Position numbers and translations under genes: made by a program. 64,000 bases of DNA from Sphingobium terrigena (GTDB lineage Bacteria; Pseudomonadota; Alphaproteobacteria; Sphingomonadales; Sphingomonadaceae). This document shows positions 54,580 through 63,124 of this stretch, one piece after another. Where the stretch lies: NCBI RefSeq assembly GCF_003591655.1, contig NZ_QVRA01000010.1:1-64000 (forward strand), in the 5' to 3' direction. The notes under the pieces are model-generated. The model did not search any database and had not been told where the DNA came from. It worked only from the letters and a program-made list of their open reading frames with translations. Position 1 is the first letter of the stretch, and each line of letters begins with the position of its first letter.

Positions 54580-56139
54580 ATGGCGACGAAAGACCATCCG
54601 GGGGAATTGCCTGTCATGCCGCGTATCGACCAAAGCGTGGACGTCGCCATCATCGGCGCAGGCCCGGCGGGCCTGACCGCCGCCTATCTGCTGACCAGGC
54701 AGGGCTATAGCGTCACGGTGATCGAAAAAGACCCGGTCTATGTCGGCGGCATCAGCCGGACGGTGGAACTGGACGGCTTCCGCTTCGACATTGGCGGGCA
54801 TCGCTTCTTTTCTAAATCGCAGCAGGTCGTGGACCTGTGGAATGAAATCCTGCCCGATGACTTCATCCAGCGTCCCCGGATGAGCCGCATCTATTATGAG
54901 GGCAAATTCTACTCCTACCCCCTCCGCGCGTTCGAGGCGCTGTGGAATCTGGGCGTCTGGCGCTCGACGCTGTGCATGGCCAGCTTTGCCAAGGCGAAGC
55001 TGCTGCCCAACCGCAATGTCCGTTCCTTTCAGGACTGGACCGTCAACGCCTTTGGCCACAAGCTTTTCTCCATCTTCTTCAAAACCTACACCGAGAAAGT
55101 GTGGGGGATGCCGTGCGATGAAATGTCGGCCGACTGGGCGGCGCAGCGGATCAAGGGCCTGTCGCTCTGGGGCGCAGTCACTGACGGGCTGAAACGCTCG
55201 CTTGGCCTCAACAAGAAACCCAATGACGGCATGGCGACCAAGACGCTGCTCGAAACCTTCCGCTATCCTCGCCTTGGCCCCGGCATGATGTGGGAAAAGG
55301 CGCGCGACCATGTGGTCGATGGCGGCAATCAGGTGCTGATGGCGCACAGTTTCAAACGGCTGGAGCAGGATCAGGGGACGAACCGCTGGCGGCTGGTGGC
55401 GCAGGGGCCGGAAGGTGAGGTCGTCATCAACGCCGCTCATGTCATTTCGTCCGCTCCCATGCGCGAACTGGCCGGCCGCATCCATCCGCTGCCCGCGACC
55501 CTGCCCGAAGCGATGGATCTTAAATATCGCGACTTCCTGACCGTCGCGCTGATGGTGAAGGGGGAGGATATTTTCCCCGACAACTGGATCTATATCCACG
55601 ACAGCAAGGTGCAGGTCGGCCGCATCCAGAATTTCCGCAGCTGGTCGCCCGAAATGGTGCCGGACCCGACGCTTGCCTGTGTGGGGCTGGAATATTTTTG
55701 CTTCGAAGGCGATGGCCTCTGGGCCTCGTCCGACGCGGATCTGGTCGCGCTGGCGACGAAGGAAATGGCGCTGCTGGGCCTCTGCAACCCCGACGATGTC
55801 GTTGGCGGCGCGGTGGTGCGGCAGGAAAAGGCCTATCCGGTCTATGATGACGCCTATGCCGCCAATGTGCTGGCGATGCGCACCGAACTGGAGGCGCGCT
55901 ATCCGACGCTGCACATGGTCGGGCGCAACGGGATGCACCGCTATAATAATCAGGACCATGCGATGATGACGGCGATGCTGACCGTCCGCAATATCGTCGC
56001 GGGCGCGCGCGTCCATGACGTCTGGTCGGTCAATGAAGATGCCGAATATCATGAGGCCGGCGAAGAAGGCCAGGATGCCGATGCGCAGACAGCGCTGGCC
56101 AGCACCCGCGCCGTGCCGTCCCGCCTGAAGGCCGCCTGA
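54580..56139 (+). CDS. FAD-dependent amine oxidase-like oxidoreductase
   Basis: A 519-residue flavoprotein. The dinucleotide-binding motif is VDVAIIGAGPAGLTAAYLLTR, ending at E in VIEKD (about residues 25-50). Next come GGISRTVELDGFRFDIGGHRFF and the protoporphyrinogen-oxidase/UDP-galactopyranose-mutase-like body (TYTEKVWGMPCDEMSADWAAQRI, RNGMHRYNNQDHAMMTAM at the end). Similar proteins sit in polysaccharide loci and are annotated as NAD(P)/FAD-dependent oxidoreductases. GtrA and a GT-C-like gene follow, so a sugar or polyprenol-sugar substrate is plausible. An alternative start is 54616. Confidence 0.88.
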   Translation: MATKDHPGELPVMPRIDQSVDVAIIGAGPAGLTAAYLLTRQGYSVTVIEKDPVYVGGISRTVELDGFRFDIGGHRFFSKSQQVVDLWNEILPDDFIQRPRMSRIYYEGKFYSYPLRAFEALWNLGVWRSTLCMASFAKAKLLPNRNVRSFQDWTVNAFGHKLFSIFFKTYTEKVWGMPCDEMSADWAAQRIKGLSLWGAVTDGLKRSLGLNKKPNDGMATKTLLETFRYPRLGPGMMWEKARDHVVDGGNQVLMAHSFKRLEQDQGTNRWRLVAQGPEGEVVINAAHVISSAPMRELAGRIHPLPATLPEAMDLKYRDFLTVALMVKGEDIFPDNWIYIHDSKVQVGRIQNFRSWSPEMVPDPTLACVGLEYFCFEGDGLWASSDADLVALATKEMALLGLCNPDDVVGGAVVRQEKAYPVYDDAYAANVLAMRTELEARYPTLHMVGRNGMHRYNNQDHAMMTAMLTVRNIVAGARVHDVWSVNEDAEYHEAGEEGQDADAQTALASTRAVPSRLKAA

Positions 56140-56143
56140 TCCC

Positions 56144-56539
56144 GTGCGCGTATTGATGGTGCTGGTCGCACGACTGATGTTCGCCCGCTATCTGCTGGCC
56201 AGCATCTGTGCGCTGTCCAGCGACATGGCGCTTTTCCTGATGCTCGACCATGTCGGCGCGGCCCCGATGCTGGCGGCGTTCGGCGGCTATGCCATCGGCC
56301 TCGTCGTCCACTGGACGATCAGCATCCGCTTCGTATTCGATACCGGCACCGGCCCGACCCATGCGCAGCGCGCCGGGTTCGTGGCCAGCGCCCTGCTGGG
56401 CATGGGCATTACCCTTGCCATGGTTGGCGGACTGAGCCTGGTCGGCTTTACGCCGACCTTCGCCAAATTGCTGTCCGTGCCGGTCAGCTTCCTCACCGTC
56501 TATGCGATCCGCAAATATGGCGTCTTTGCCCGCGCCTGA
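56144..56539 (+). CDS. GtrA family membrane protein
   Basis: A 131-residue membrane protein with four hydrophobic helices (RYLLASICALSSDMALFLML, LAAFGGYAIGLVVHWTISIR, ASALLGMGITLAMVGGLSLV, LLSVPVSFLTVYAIRKYGVF). GtrA proteins are proposed to flip polyprenyl-phosphate sugars across the inner membrane. It uses a GTG start, 5 bases after the oxidoreductase stop; an ATG at 56156 is possible. It overlaps the next gene. Confidence 0.9.
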   Translation: MRVLMVLVARLMFARYLLASICALSSDMALFLMLDHVGAAPMLAAFGGYAIGLVVHWTISIRFVFDTGTGPTHAQRAGFVASALLGMGITLAMVGGLSLVGFTPTFAKLLSVPVSFLTVYAIRKYGVFARA

Positions 56540-58280
56540 TGGCAGGCGGGTGGCGCTGCTGGCGCTCCTCGCCTGGCTGCTATGCAGCGCGGCGATGCTG
56601 TGGCTGTTCCATGGTGATTTCGCCACGCTCGGCTTTCGCGATCCCGATGACGCGATGCGGCTGGCGCAGGTGCGTGACTGGATCGGCGGACAGGCCTTTT
56701 GGGACGTCAGCCAGCATAGGGTGAACCCGCCCATCGGCGGCCCGATGCACTGGTCGCGGATCGTCGACATGCCCATCGCAGCGCTGATCCTGCTACTGAG
56801 CCCGCTGACAGGCATGGCGACGGCGGAATTGCTGGCCTGCGTGATCGTACCACTCCTGTTGCTGGGCGGGCTGACGAGCGCCTTGTTCATCGCGGCGAAA
56901 CGGATTGCAGGGGCGGGGATTGCGCTACTGGCGGTCGCATTGCTGCTGACTGCACCCTCAATCCTCGTCCAGTTCACGCCGTTGCGGATCGACCATCATG
57001 GCTGGCAGATCATTGCGGCGGCGCTGGCGCTGTGCGGCGCGACGGACGCCCGCGCGGCGCGCGGCGGCATCGTTGGGGGGCTGGCGCTGGCACTCTGGCT
57101 CCAGATTTCGAGCGAAGGCCTGCCCTATGCCGCGCTGTTTGCCGCAGTCTTTGCCCTGCGCCACTGGATCGACCGGGCAGAAACGCCGCGCTATGTCGGT
57201 TTCACTGTCGCCATTGGCGGTGCCGCGCTGATACCGCTGATGCTGCTGCGTGGTCCCTCTGCGGTTTTGGCGCGCCACTGCGATGCGCTCTCCTTCGTTT
57301 ATGTCTGGCCCTTGGTAGCGCTGGCCGTTGCAACGCTTCTGGCTGCGCGCCTGATTGGCCCGTCCACCCCGCTGCGCCGCTTCCTTGTCGCCGCAATCGG
57401 CGGCGGTGCGGCGCTGGTGACTTTCGCGCTGACTGGCGGGCCTTGCCTGTCGGGCGATCCCTTCGCGGCGCTGGGTCCGCTGGCCTACAAGCTCTGGTAT
57501 TTGCAGGTCATGGAAGGGCGACCGATCTGGGAACAGAGCTGGTCGATGGCAGGCGTTATCCTGCTGCCGTCTTTGCTCGGCCTGATCGCCACATTGCTGG
57601 CAGCGCGCAGTGCAAGCGGCCCGGCGCGGATGCGCTGGCTGACACTCGCGTTATTGCTGACCGGGGCGATGCTGGTGGCGATCATGGTGATGCGCGCCGT
57701 ATCGGTGGCGCATCTGCTGGCGCTGCCCGGCACCGCCTGGCTGCTGATCGCGCTGTTCAGCCGGGTGCAGGCATCGGCCAGCGCAATCGTGCGGATATTC
57801 GGGTCGGTCGCGCTGGTGCTGCTGACCCCGGCGGGCCTGTGCGCGCTCTGGGTCGCGATCGCCGCCACGCCCGAACCGGCGAAGAAGGCCAGCGCAAACT
57901 GTCGGGCGGCCAGCGTGCTGGCCCCATTGCGCACCCTGCCGCCCACCACCCTGTTCGCACCGATTGATCTTGGCCCCGACATCCTCGTCCAGACCCGCCA
58001 CAGCGTTATCGGCACAGCCCATCATCGCAATGCGGCGGGGATTACGGCGGTGATCGAGGGTTTTGCCGATGCGCCCGATCGGTCCCGCGCGGTCATCGGC
58101 GCAACCAGCGCGCGCTATGTCGTGATCTGCGACGGCCTCAACGAATATCGCCTCTATGGGCAAGCTAACCGTAAGGGTCTGGCCGCCCAACTGGCGCGCG
58201 GCGCGACGCCAAACTGGCTGGAACCACTGCCGACCAAAGGCCCGCTCAAAATCTACCGGATCAGGCCGCCACGAAGCTGA
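56502..58280 (+). CDS. GT-C-like polytopic membrane protein
   Basis: A 592-residue protein with about twelve hydrophobic helices and a C-terminal periplasmic domain (about 460-592). The first loop holds an acidic motif GFRDPDDAMRLAQVRDWIGG followed by NPPIGGPMHWSRIVDMPIA, as in GT-C oligosaccharyltransferases of the STT3/PglB type where such acidic residues bind metal and donor. LRIDHHGWQ in a later loop fits a second acidic motif. It may transfer polyprenol-linked sugars. The start is uncertain: 56502 overlaps GtrA by 38 bases, and GTG at 56550 has a modest RBS. The stop overlaps the msrB end. Confidence 0.75.
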   Translation: MRSANMASLPAPDGRRVALLALLAWLLCSAAMLWLFHGDFATLGFRDPDDAMRLAQVRDWIGGQAFWDVSQHRVNPPIGGPMHWSRIVDMPIAALILLLSPLTGMATAELLACVIVPLLLLGGLTSALFIAAKRIAGAGIALLAVALLLTAPSILVQFTPLRIDHHGWQIIAAALALCGATDARAARGGIVGGLALALWLQISSEGLPYAALFAAVFALRHWIDRAETPRYVGFTVAIGGAALIPLMLLRGPSAVLARHCDALSFVYVWPLVALAVATLLAARLIGPSTPLRRFLVAAIGGGAALVTFALTGGPCLSGDPFAALGPLAYKLWYLQVMEGRPIWEQSWSMAGVILLPSLLGLIATLLAARSASGPARMRWLTLALLLTGAMLVAIMVMRAVSVAHLLALPGTAWLLIALFSRVQASASAIVRIFGSVALVLLTPAGLCALWVAIAATPEPAKKASANCRAASVLAPLRTLPPTTLFAPIDLGPDILVQTRHSVIGTAHHRNAAGITAVIEGFADAPDRSRAVIGATSARYVVICDGLNEYRLYGQANRKGLAAQLARGATPNWLEPLPTKGPLKIYRIRPPRS

Positions 58281-58737
58281 GCGCCACACCGTTCATGCAA
58301 TAGCGCAGCCCGGTGGGCTTGGGGCCGTCATCGAAAACATGGCCCAAATGCCCGCCGCAGCGCGCGCAATGGACTTCGGTGCGGGGATAGCCCAGGTCGA
58401 AGTCGCGGTTGGTGCCGACCGCCTTGGGTAGCGACGCATAGAAGCTCGGCCAGCCAGTGCCGCTGTCAAATTTGGTTTTGGAACTGAGCAGCTTTTGCCC
58501 GCATCCGGCACAGGCGAAAATCCCGGCCCGATGCTCTTTGTTGAGCGGACTGGTGAAGGGATGTTCGGTCGCCTGCTTGCGTAGCACATTATAGGCGAGC
58601 GGGGAGAGCCGCTTGCGCCACTCCGCATCGCTCAAGGCAAAAGGATAGGCGGCCTCCGCTCGATCAAGGCCCAGCCGCCACCAGCCCAGCGCTACCGCGC
58701 CGGTCGTCACGCCACCCAGGAAAAGTCGCCGGTTCAT
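58261..58737 (-). CDS. msrB: Peptide-methionine (R)-S-oxide reductase, Tat-exported
   Basis: A 158-residue protein. N-terminal twin-arginine signal (N-R-R-L-F-L-G-G, then a hydrophobic stretch ending AEA, about residues 1-27), followed by the MsrB domain. The latter has ATEHPFTSPLNKEHRAGIFACAGCG, FDSGTGWPSF, CARCGGHLGHVFDDGP and GLRYCMNGVAL. The C-x-x-C pairs bind zinc; the catalytic cysteine is in RYCMN. It repairs oxidised methionine in the periplasm. I chose the ATG at 58737 that leaves the twin arginine intact. It converges with the previous gene (20-base overlap). Confidence 0.95.
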   Translation of the reverse strand: MNRRLFLGGVTTGAVALGWWRLGLDRAEAAYPFALSDAEWRKRLSPLAYNVLRKQATEHPFTSPLNKEHRAGIFACAGCGQKLLSSKTKFDSGTGWPSFYASLPKAVGTNRDFDLGYPRTEVHCARCGGHLGHVFDDGPKPTGLRYCMNGVALSFVAA

Positions 58738-58755
58738 GATGTCCTTGAACACCCC

Positions 58756-59946
58756 TCAGCCTGTCGTGTTCCTGAACAGATTTTTCCACCAGCGCCCGCC
58801 CGACTGCATGACATGACGGCGGAACAGCAGCACGCCCACGCGGATGATCAGCGCCACGAACGCCGCCTGCCAGACCAGCGCCAGCAGATGCGGCCACAGC
58901 GCATCATCCTGCGCTGCCCGCGCGATCATCGCGAAGGGCGAACTGAACGGGAATATCGTCGCGGCCACCTCCGCGGGCGATCCCATATGGTCGACGGCGT
59001 AGCTCGCAAAGAAGAAGATCAGCATCTGCCCCATGGTCACCGGCATGTTGAGCGTCTGCACCTCCCGCACCGTAGCCGCCTGCGCGCCGATCCCCAGGAA
59101 CAAAGACCCCAGCAGCGTGTAGGCCATGGCGAAATACAGCACGGCGAGGATCAGGAAGATCGGCCAGCCGACCGCGGGCGCTGGTAGGCCCGAAGCGGAC
59201 CCATGCAACGCCAGGAAGATCGCAAAGGCCGTCCCGCCCCAAAAGGCGATGCCGACAAAGCTCATCGCCAGCATCGCCATCAGTTTCCCTAGGAAAATCG
59301 CGTCGATCGGCACGGCGGCAGCCAATATCTCGATGATCTTGTTGGTCTTTTCCTCGACCAGATTGGACAGGATCATACCCGCCAGCAGGATCGTCAGGAA
59401 GAACATGACGACCTGCGCCACCCGGCCGATCAGCAGCCGCGCCTGCGCCTGTGCGCCAAGGCTGGTCGCGACTTCCTGCCGCTCTACCCGCACCAGCCGC
59501 AGCGTATGTTCGGCCTGCGCCGCGCTGGCGATCAGGCTGAGATCGCCCTGCATCTTGTCGAGATCGTCGGGCTTGCCGGTCAAGATCGGGTGCGCCACCG
59601 AGCCCGAAAGGATCGCCACCACCGCCGAATCGGGCCGTGCCAGTTGCTCGCGCGGTGCCGGGGTCAGCGGCACCCGCCGCACCCGGACCAGCGCCTGATC
59701 CCCCATACGTTCGGTCAGGCGCTGGTGCGCGCGTTCCAGCCGTGCCGCCTCGCTCGCGGGCATGGCGATGCCGACCATCGGGCGCAGGTCGGTGCTGGTG
59801 ATTTTCTCGCCTAAGCCCGCAAACACCATGCCGATCAGGATCGGCAGCAAGGGTCCCAGCAGAAACAGGATGAAGGTGCGCGACAGCACCACCGCGGTGA
59901 AATCCCGCCGGGCGATGACCAGAGCGGCGCGTATCATCTCTCTCAT
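58756..59946 (-). CDS. ABC-2 type transporter permease
   Basis: A 396-residue membrane protein with an N-terminal helix (ALVIARRDFTAVVLSRTFILFLLGPLLPILIGM), a periplasmic domain of about 150 residues and five C-terminal helices. It has the ABC-2 block NLVEEKTNKIIEILAAAVPIDAIFLGKLMAMLAMSFVG (NatB type). It pairs with the ATPase upstream (4-base ATGA overlap). The substrate is unknown; related pairs export Na+ or peptides and lipids. Confidence 0.92.
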   Translation of the reverse strand: MREMIRAALVIARRDFTAVVLSRTFILFLLGPLLPILIGMVFAGLGEKITSTDLRPMVGIAMPASEAARLERAHQRLTERMGDQALVRVRRVPLTPAPREQLARPDSAVVAILSGSVAHPILTGKPDDLDKMQGDLSLIASAAQAEHTLRLVRVERQEVATSLGAQAQARLLIGRVAQVVMFFLTILLAGMILSNLVEEKTNKIIEILAAAVPIDAIFLGKLMAMLAMSFVGIAFWGGTAFAIFLALHGSASGLPAPAVGWPIFLILAVLYFAMAYTLLGSLFLGIGAQAATVREVQTLNMPVTMGQMLIFFFASYAVDHMGSPAEVAATIFPFSSPFAMIARAAQDDALWPHLLALVWQAAFVALIIRVGVLLFRRHVMQSGGRWWKNLFRNTTG

Positions 59947-60908
59947 GCGTCCTGCTCCCGCGCCTGCGCCTCTTCCATCTGGCGCGCGGTTGCTTCGCCG
60001 GCGATGGCGACGAAGGCGTCGTGGAGCCCTGGCCGTTCGATCGAAAGGCTCTCAATCCCCGCCTGCCCGTCCAGCAATGCGCGCAGCAGCGGCTCGATCC
60101 CGTCGTCGGGCAGGGCGAAATGCCATGCGCCATCCTCCACCACCGTATCGGCGGGCAAAGCGCGCCGCCACGCCCCGTCGCTTGCCTTGGTACGCAGCCG
60201 CACCTGCGGGCGCAGCCGGTCGCGCGCGTCGGCCACCGTCCCCTCGAATCGTATGCGCCCGCCCGCCACGATGGCGATCCGCTCGCATAGGCGTTCGGCA
60301 TGGGCGATGACATGGGTGGAAAAGAGGATGGTGACGCCCCGCCGCGCCTGTTCGCGGATCAGCGCCTCCAGCTTCTCCTGATTAATCGCGTCCAGCCCGG
60401 AAAAGGGTTCGTCCAGCACGATCAGCCGGGGTTCGTGGATGATCGTCCCGAACAATTGCACCGTCTGCGCCATACCCTTGGACAGCTGGCGGATCGGCTT
60501 GTCGATCGCGCCGCCCATGCCATGCCCCTCCAGCATCGCCCGCGCCCGTTCGCGCCCTATTTTCAGCGGCAATCCGCGCAGCGCGCCCATGAAGGCAATC
60601 GCTTCAAACGCCTTCATCGACGGATACAGCCCGCGTTCCTCCGGCAGATAGCCCACCTGCCGCGCCATCCGCAGCGGCGCAGTGTCGCCCAGCAGCGACC
60701 GCACCCCCTCGTCCGGGTCGATAATGCCCAGCAGTGTGCGCAGCAGCGTGGTCTTGCCCGCGCCATTGGGTCCCAGCACGCCATAGATCGACCCGGCAGG
60801 CACGGCGATGTCGACGCCGTCGACCGCGCGGAAGCTGCCGAATGTCTTGACAAGGCCATGGCCTTCGAGCGCATAGCGGAGGGGCGGGGCCGGAGTGTCG
60901 CCGTTCAT
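59943..60908 (-). CDS. ABC transporter ATP-binding protein
   Basis: A 321-residue ATPase. Walker A is GPNGAGKTTLL, the signature is LSKGMAQTVQL (variant of LSGGQ), Walker B is LIVLDEPFSGLD and the switch histidine is in FSTHV. A C-terminal extension (about 240-320) suits NatA/DUF4162-type exporters. I chose the ATG at 60908 (MNGDTPAPPLRYALEGHGLV) with CAGGAGCGG just before it. It is divergent from queG (22 bases between starts). Confidence 0.94.
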   Translation of the reverse strand: MNGDTPAPPLRYALEGHGLVKTFGSFRAVDGVDIAVPAGSIYGVLGPNGAGKTTLLRTLLGIIDPDEGVRSLLGDTAPLRMARQVGYLPEERGLYPSMKAFEAIAFMGALRGLPLKIGRERARAMLEGHGMGGAIDKPIRQLSKGMAQTVQLFGTIIHEPRLIVLDEPFSGLDAINQEKLEALIREQARRGVTILFSTHVIAHAERLCERIAIVAGGRIRFEGTVADARDRLRPQVRLRTKASDGAWRRALPADTVVEDGAWHFALPDDGIEPLLRALLDGQAGIESLSIERPGLHDAFVAIAGEATARQMEEAQAREQDA

Positions 60909-60930
60909 CCGCTCCTGATAGTGTTCCCCC

Positions 60931-61977
60931 ATGCCAACGCAAATGGAAAGCTTGGAAACCCGCCTGAAGGTGCAGGCCGCGTCGCTGGGCTTCGCCGCCT
61001 GCGCCATTGCGCCCGCCGACGTGGCACCACAGGCCGGGCAGCGTCTGGGCGAATGGCTTGATGCCGGGCATCATGGCGACATGTTGTGGATGGCCGAACG
61101 CGCGGGACAACGCGGATCACCGCACGGCCTGTGGCCCGACGTGCGCAGCGTGGTGATGCTGGGGATGAGCTATGCGCCGGGGCGCGATCCGCTGGCACTG
61201 GCGGACGTGGGCGACCGGGCGCGCATCTCGGTCTATGCGCAGGGCAGGGACTATCATGATGTCGTCAAAAAGGGGTTGAAGGCGCTGGCCCGCTGGCTGG
61301 TGGAGCAGCAGCCCGGCGCGCTCAAGGTGTTCGTCGATACAGCGCCGGTCATGGAAAAGCCGCTGGCGCAGGGGGCCGGGCTGGGCTGGCAGGGCAAGCA
61401 TAGCAATCTGGTCAGCCGCCAGCATGGCAGCTGGCTGTTCCTGGGCGCGATCTACACCGAAATCGCGCTGCAACCCGACCCGCCGGAGGTCGACCATTGC
61501 GGCAGCTGCACCGCCTGCCAGACGGCCTGCCCGACCGACGCTTTCCCGTCGCCCTATGTCGTGGACGCACGGCGCTGCATTTCCTATCTGACGATCGAGC
61601 ATAAGGGGCCGATCCCGCACGAATTGCGGGAGGGCATCGGCAATCGCATCTATGGCTGCGACGATTGTCTGGCGGTCTGTCCCTGGAATAAATTTGCCGA
61701 GGCGGCCGCGGCTAACAAGGCCTTCCTGGGCCGCGCCGAACTCGCCGCCCCAGCCATCGCCGACCTGCTGGCGCTCGACGACGCCGCGTTTCGCGAGATT
61801 TTCTCCGGCTCCCCGATCAAACGCATCGGTCGCAATCGGATGGTGCGGAACGCAGCCATTGCAGCGGGGAATAGCGGCGACGGGCGGTTACTGGGACGAT
61901 TGCAGACGCTGGCGGGCGATGATGATCCGGTGGTGGCCGAAGCGGCGGTGTGGGCGATCGGGCGATTGTCGGCCTAA
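60931..61977 (+). CDS. queG: Epoxyqueuosine reductase QueG
   Basis: A 348-residue cobalamin- and iron-sulfur-dependent enzyme for the last step of queuosine synthesis in tRNA. The N-terminal cobalamin domain includes [20 protein letters not shown]. Two [4Fe-4S] motifs follow: [16 protein letters not shown] and [13 protein letters not shown]. The C-terminus has HEAT-like turns ([20 protein letters not shown]). A second ATG at 60943 is possible. It overlaps the lipoprotein gene by 4 bases at the 3' ends. Confidence 0.95.
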   Translation: MPTQMESLETRLKVQAASLGFAACAIAPADVAPQAGQRLGEWLDAGHHGDMLWMAERAGQRGSPHGLWPDVRSVVMLGMSYAPGRDPLALADVGDRARISVYAQGRDYHDVVKKGLKALARWLVEQQPGALKVFVDTAPVMEKPLAQGAGLGWQGKHSNLVSRQHGSWLFLGAIYTEIALQPDPPEVDHCGSCTACQTACPTDAFPSPYVVDARRCISYLTIEHKGPIPHELREGIGNRIYGCDDCLAVCPWNKFAEAAAANKAFLGRAELAAPAIADLLALDDAAFREIFSGSPIKRIGRNRMVRNAAIAAGNSGDGRLLGRLQTLAGDDDPVVAEAAVWAIGRLSA

Positions 61978-62348
61978 CGCGCCCGCAACGCCGTCGCGCA
62001 GGCCGCCGGATCGACGTCGCTGCCAGCGGGCGAGCGCGCATCCACATGGGTCACCACCGGCTCCTTGCCGCGCGCCGGGGCGTAGAGATAGGTGTCGAGG
62101 ACGCAGCGGCCATTGGCAAATTGCAGCTTGCGCACCGTGGTTTCGCGAATGTCGAGCCGGGGCGTGCCGAACATCTGGGTCAGCGCGCGCGCGTCCGCGC
62201 CCATCAGCGGGCCGGGCTTGCCAAAGGCGCTGGCCGGGGGACCGGCGGGCGGCGGCGCGATCCCGGTTTGCGGCACCACGCCGCCCGCACCACAGGCGGC
62301 AAGCGGCAGCGCCAGCAGCGCGATCAGGGCAAGGCGGGGGGCGTTCAT
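61974..62348 (-). CDS. Putative lipoprotein
   Basis: A 124-residue protein with a lipobox ([19 protein letters not shown], Cys about residue 19), a Pro/Gly-rich linker and a folded part ([36 protein letters not shown]) with a few cysteines. The fold recalls BamE/SmpA-like outer-membrane assembly lipoproteins, but this is a guess. Its ATG overlaps the EI24 gene stop (ATGA), so the two are coupled. Confidence 0.75.
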   Translation of the reverse strand: MNAPRLALIALLALPLAACGAGGVVPQTGIAPPPAGPPASAFGKPGPLMGADARALTQMFGTPRLDIRETTVRKLQFANGRCVLDTYLYAPARGKEPVVTHVDARSPAGSDVDPAACATALRAR

Positions 62349-63013
62349 ACAGGCTTCCTTCTGACGCCGTGCAGCATGTGGACCGCCATAGCCGCGCTCC
62401 AGATCGGCGCAAGCAGGTTGACCAGCGGGATGAGGAACAGAAGCGCCGAAGCGAGCCCCAGAAGCCACCGGTTGACACGCGGGATCGGCGGATGGTCCGG
62501 ATGGCGCGGCTCGACCATGTCGGCCAGATCGCGGCCCAGCAGATAGGCGTTGAGCGCCAGAAAAAGCCCGATCGTTCCCACCCCCGTCACCAGCAGCGCG
62601 ATGTAGGCGGGCAACGCGAGCACGTTCCAGCCGATCGTTCGCGCAACCGACGCCAGCGCACAGCGGATGCTGCGTGCCAGCCCGACCGGGCGCGCGTCCG
62701 CCGCTGCATCCGGGTATCGATCCGTTTCTACTGCTGCGATAATGTCGTCGGCGAACAGGCCCATCACTGCCATTGCGGTCGCGCGGAACAGCAGCCAGCC
62801 TGCTGCGATAACGATCAGCGCGGTCGCCGCCGCTTCCGCCATGCCGCCGCCGCCCCAGCCATAATGCAGCCGCAGCGCATGGACCCCCGCCCACAGCCCC
62901 ACCGCCAGCAGGGCAAAGACCAAAAGTGTCAGCAGCAATGTCTTGACCAGCAACCGCCGGGCGGCAGCGTGGAAGATCAGCGGGAAGGCGCGCAGCGCGG
63001 CGGTCAGGACCAT
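62345..63013 (-). CDS. EI24 domain-containing membrane protein
   Basis: A 222-residue protein with four to six membrane helices. The family pattern is visible: RAFPLIFHAAARRLLVKTLL, AAGWLLFRATAMAVMGLFADDIIAAVE, NVLALPAYIALLVTGVGTIGLFLALNAYLLGRDLADMV and LGLASALLFLIPLVNLLAPIWSAAMAVHM. This is the EI24/CysZ group. CysZ is a sulfate transporter; the role here is unassigned. It is the first gene of a two-gene operon with the lipoprotein. Confidence 0.9.
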   Translation of the reverse strand: MVLTAALRAFPLIFHAAARRLLVKTLLLTLLVFALLAVGLWAGVHALRLHYGWGGGGMAEAAATALIVIAAGWLLFRATAMAVMGLFADDIIAAVETDRYPDAAADARPVGLARSIRCALASVARTIGWNVLALPAYIALLVTGVGTIGLFLALNAYLLGRDLADMVEPRHPDHPPIPRVNRWLLGLASALLFLIPLVNLLAPIWSAAMAVHMLHGVRRKPV

Positions 63014-63124
63014 CGGGTCATTATCCGGCCTGCCGCGACGCCCGTCAATCGCGCGCTGTTGCATGGGCGCACGCGCGCCGATAGAGACGGCAGCCTGACA
63101 TTCCCCGTACCATAAGGATTTTGC

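Noticed and set aside
54547..56052. Long minus-strand frame across the FAD oxidoreductase
   Set aside because: Antisense shadow of a gene with a clear FAD motif.
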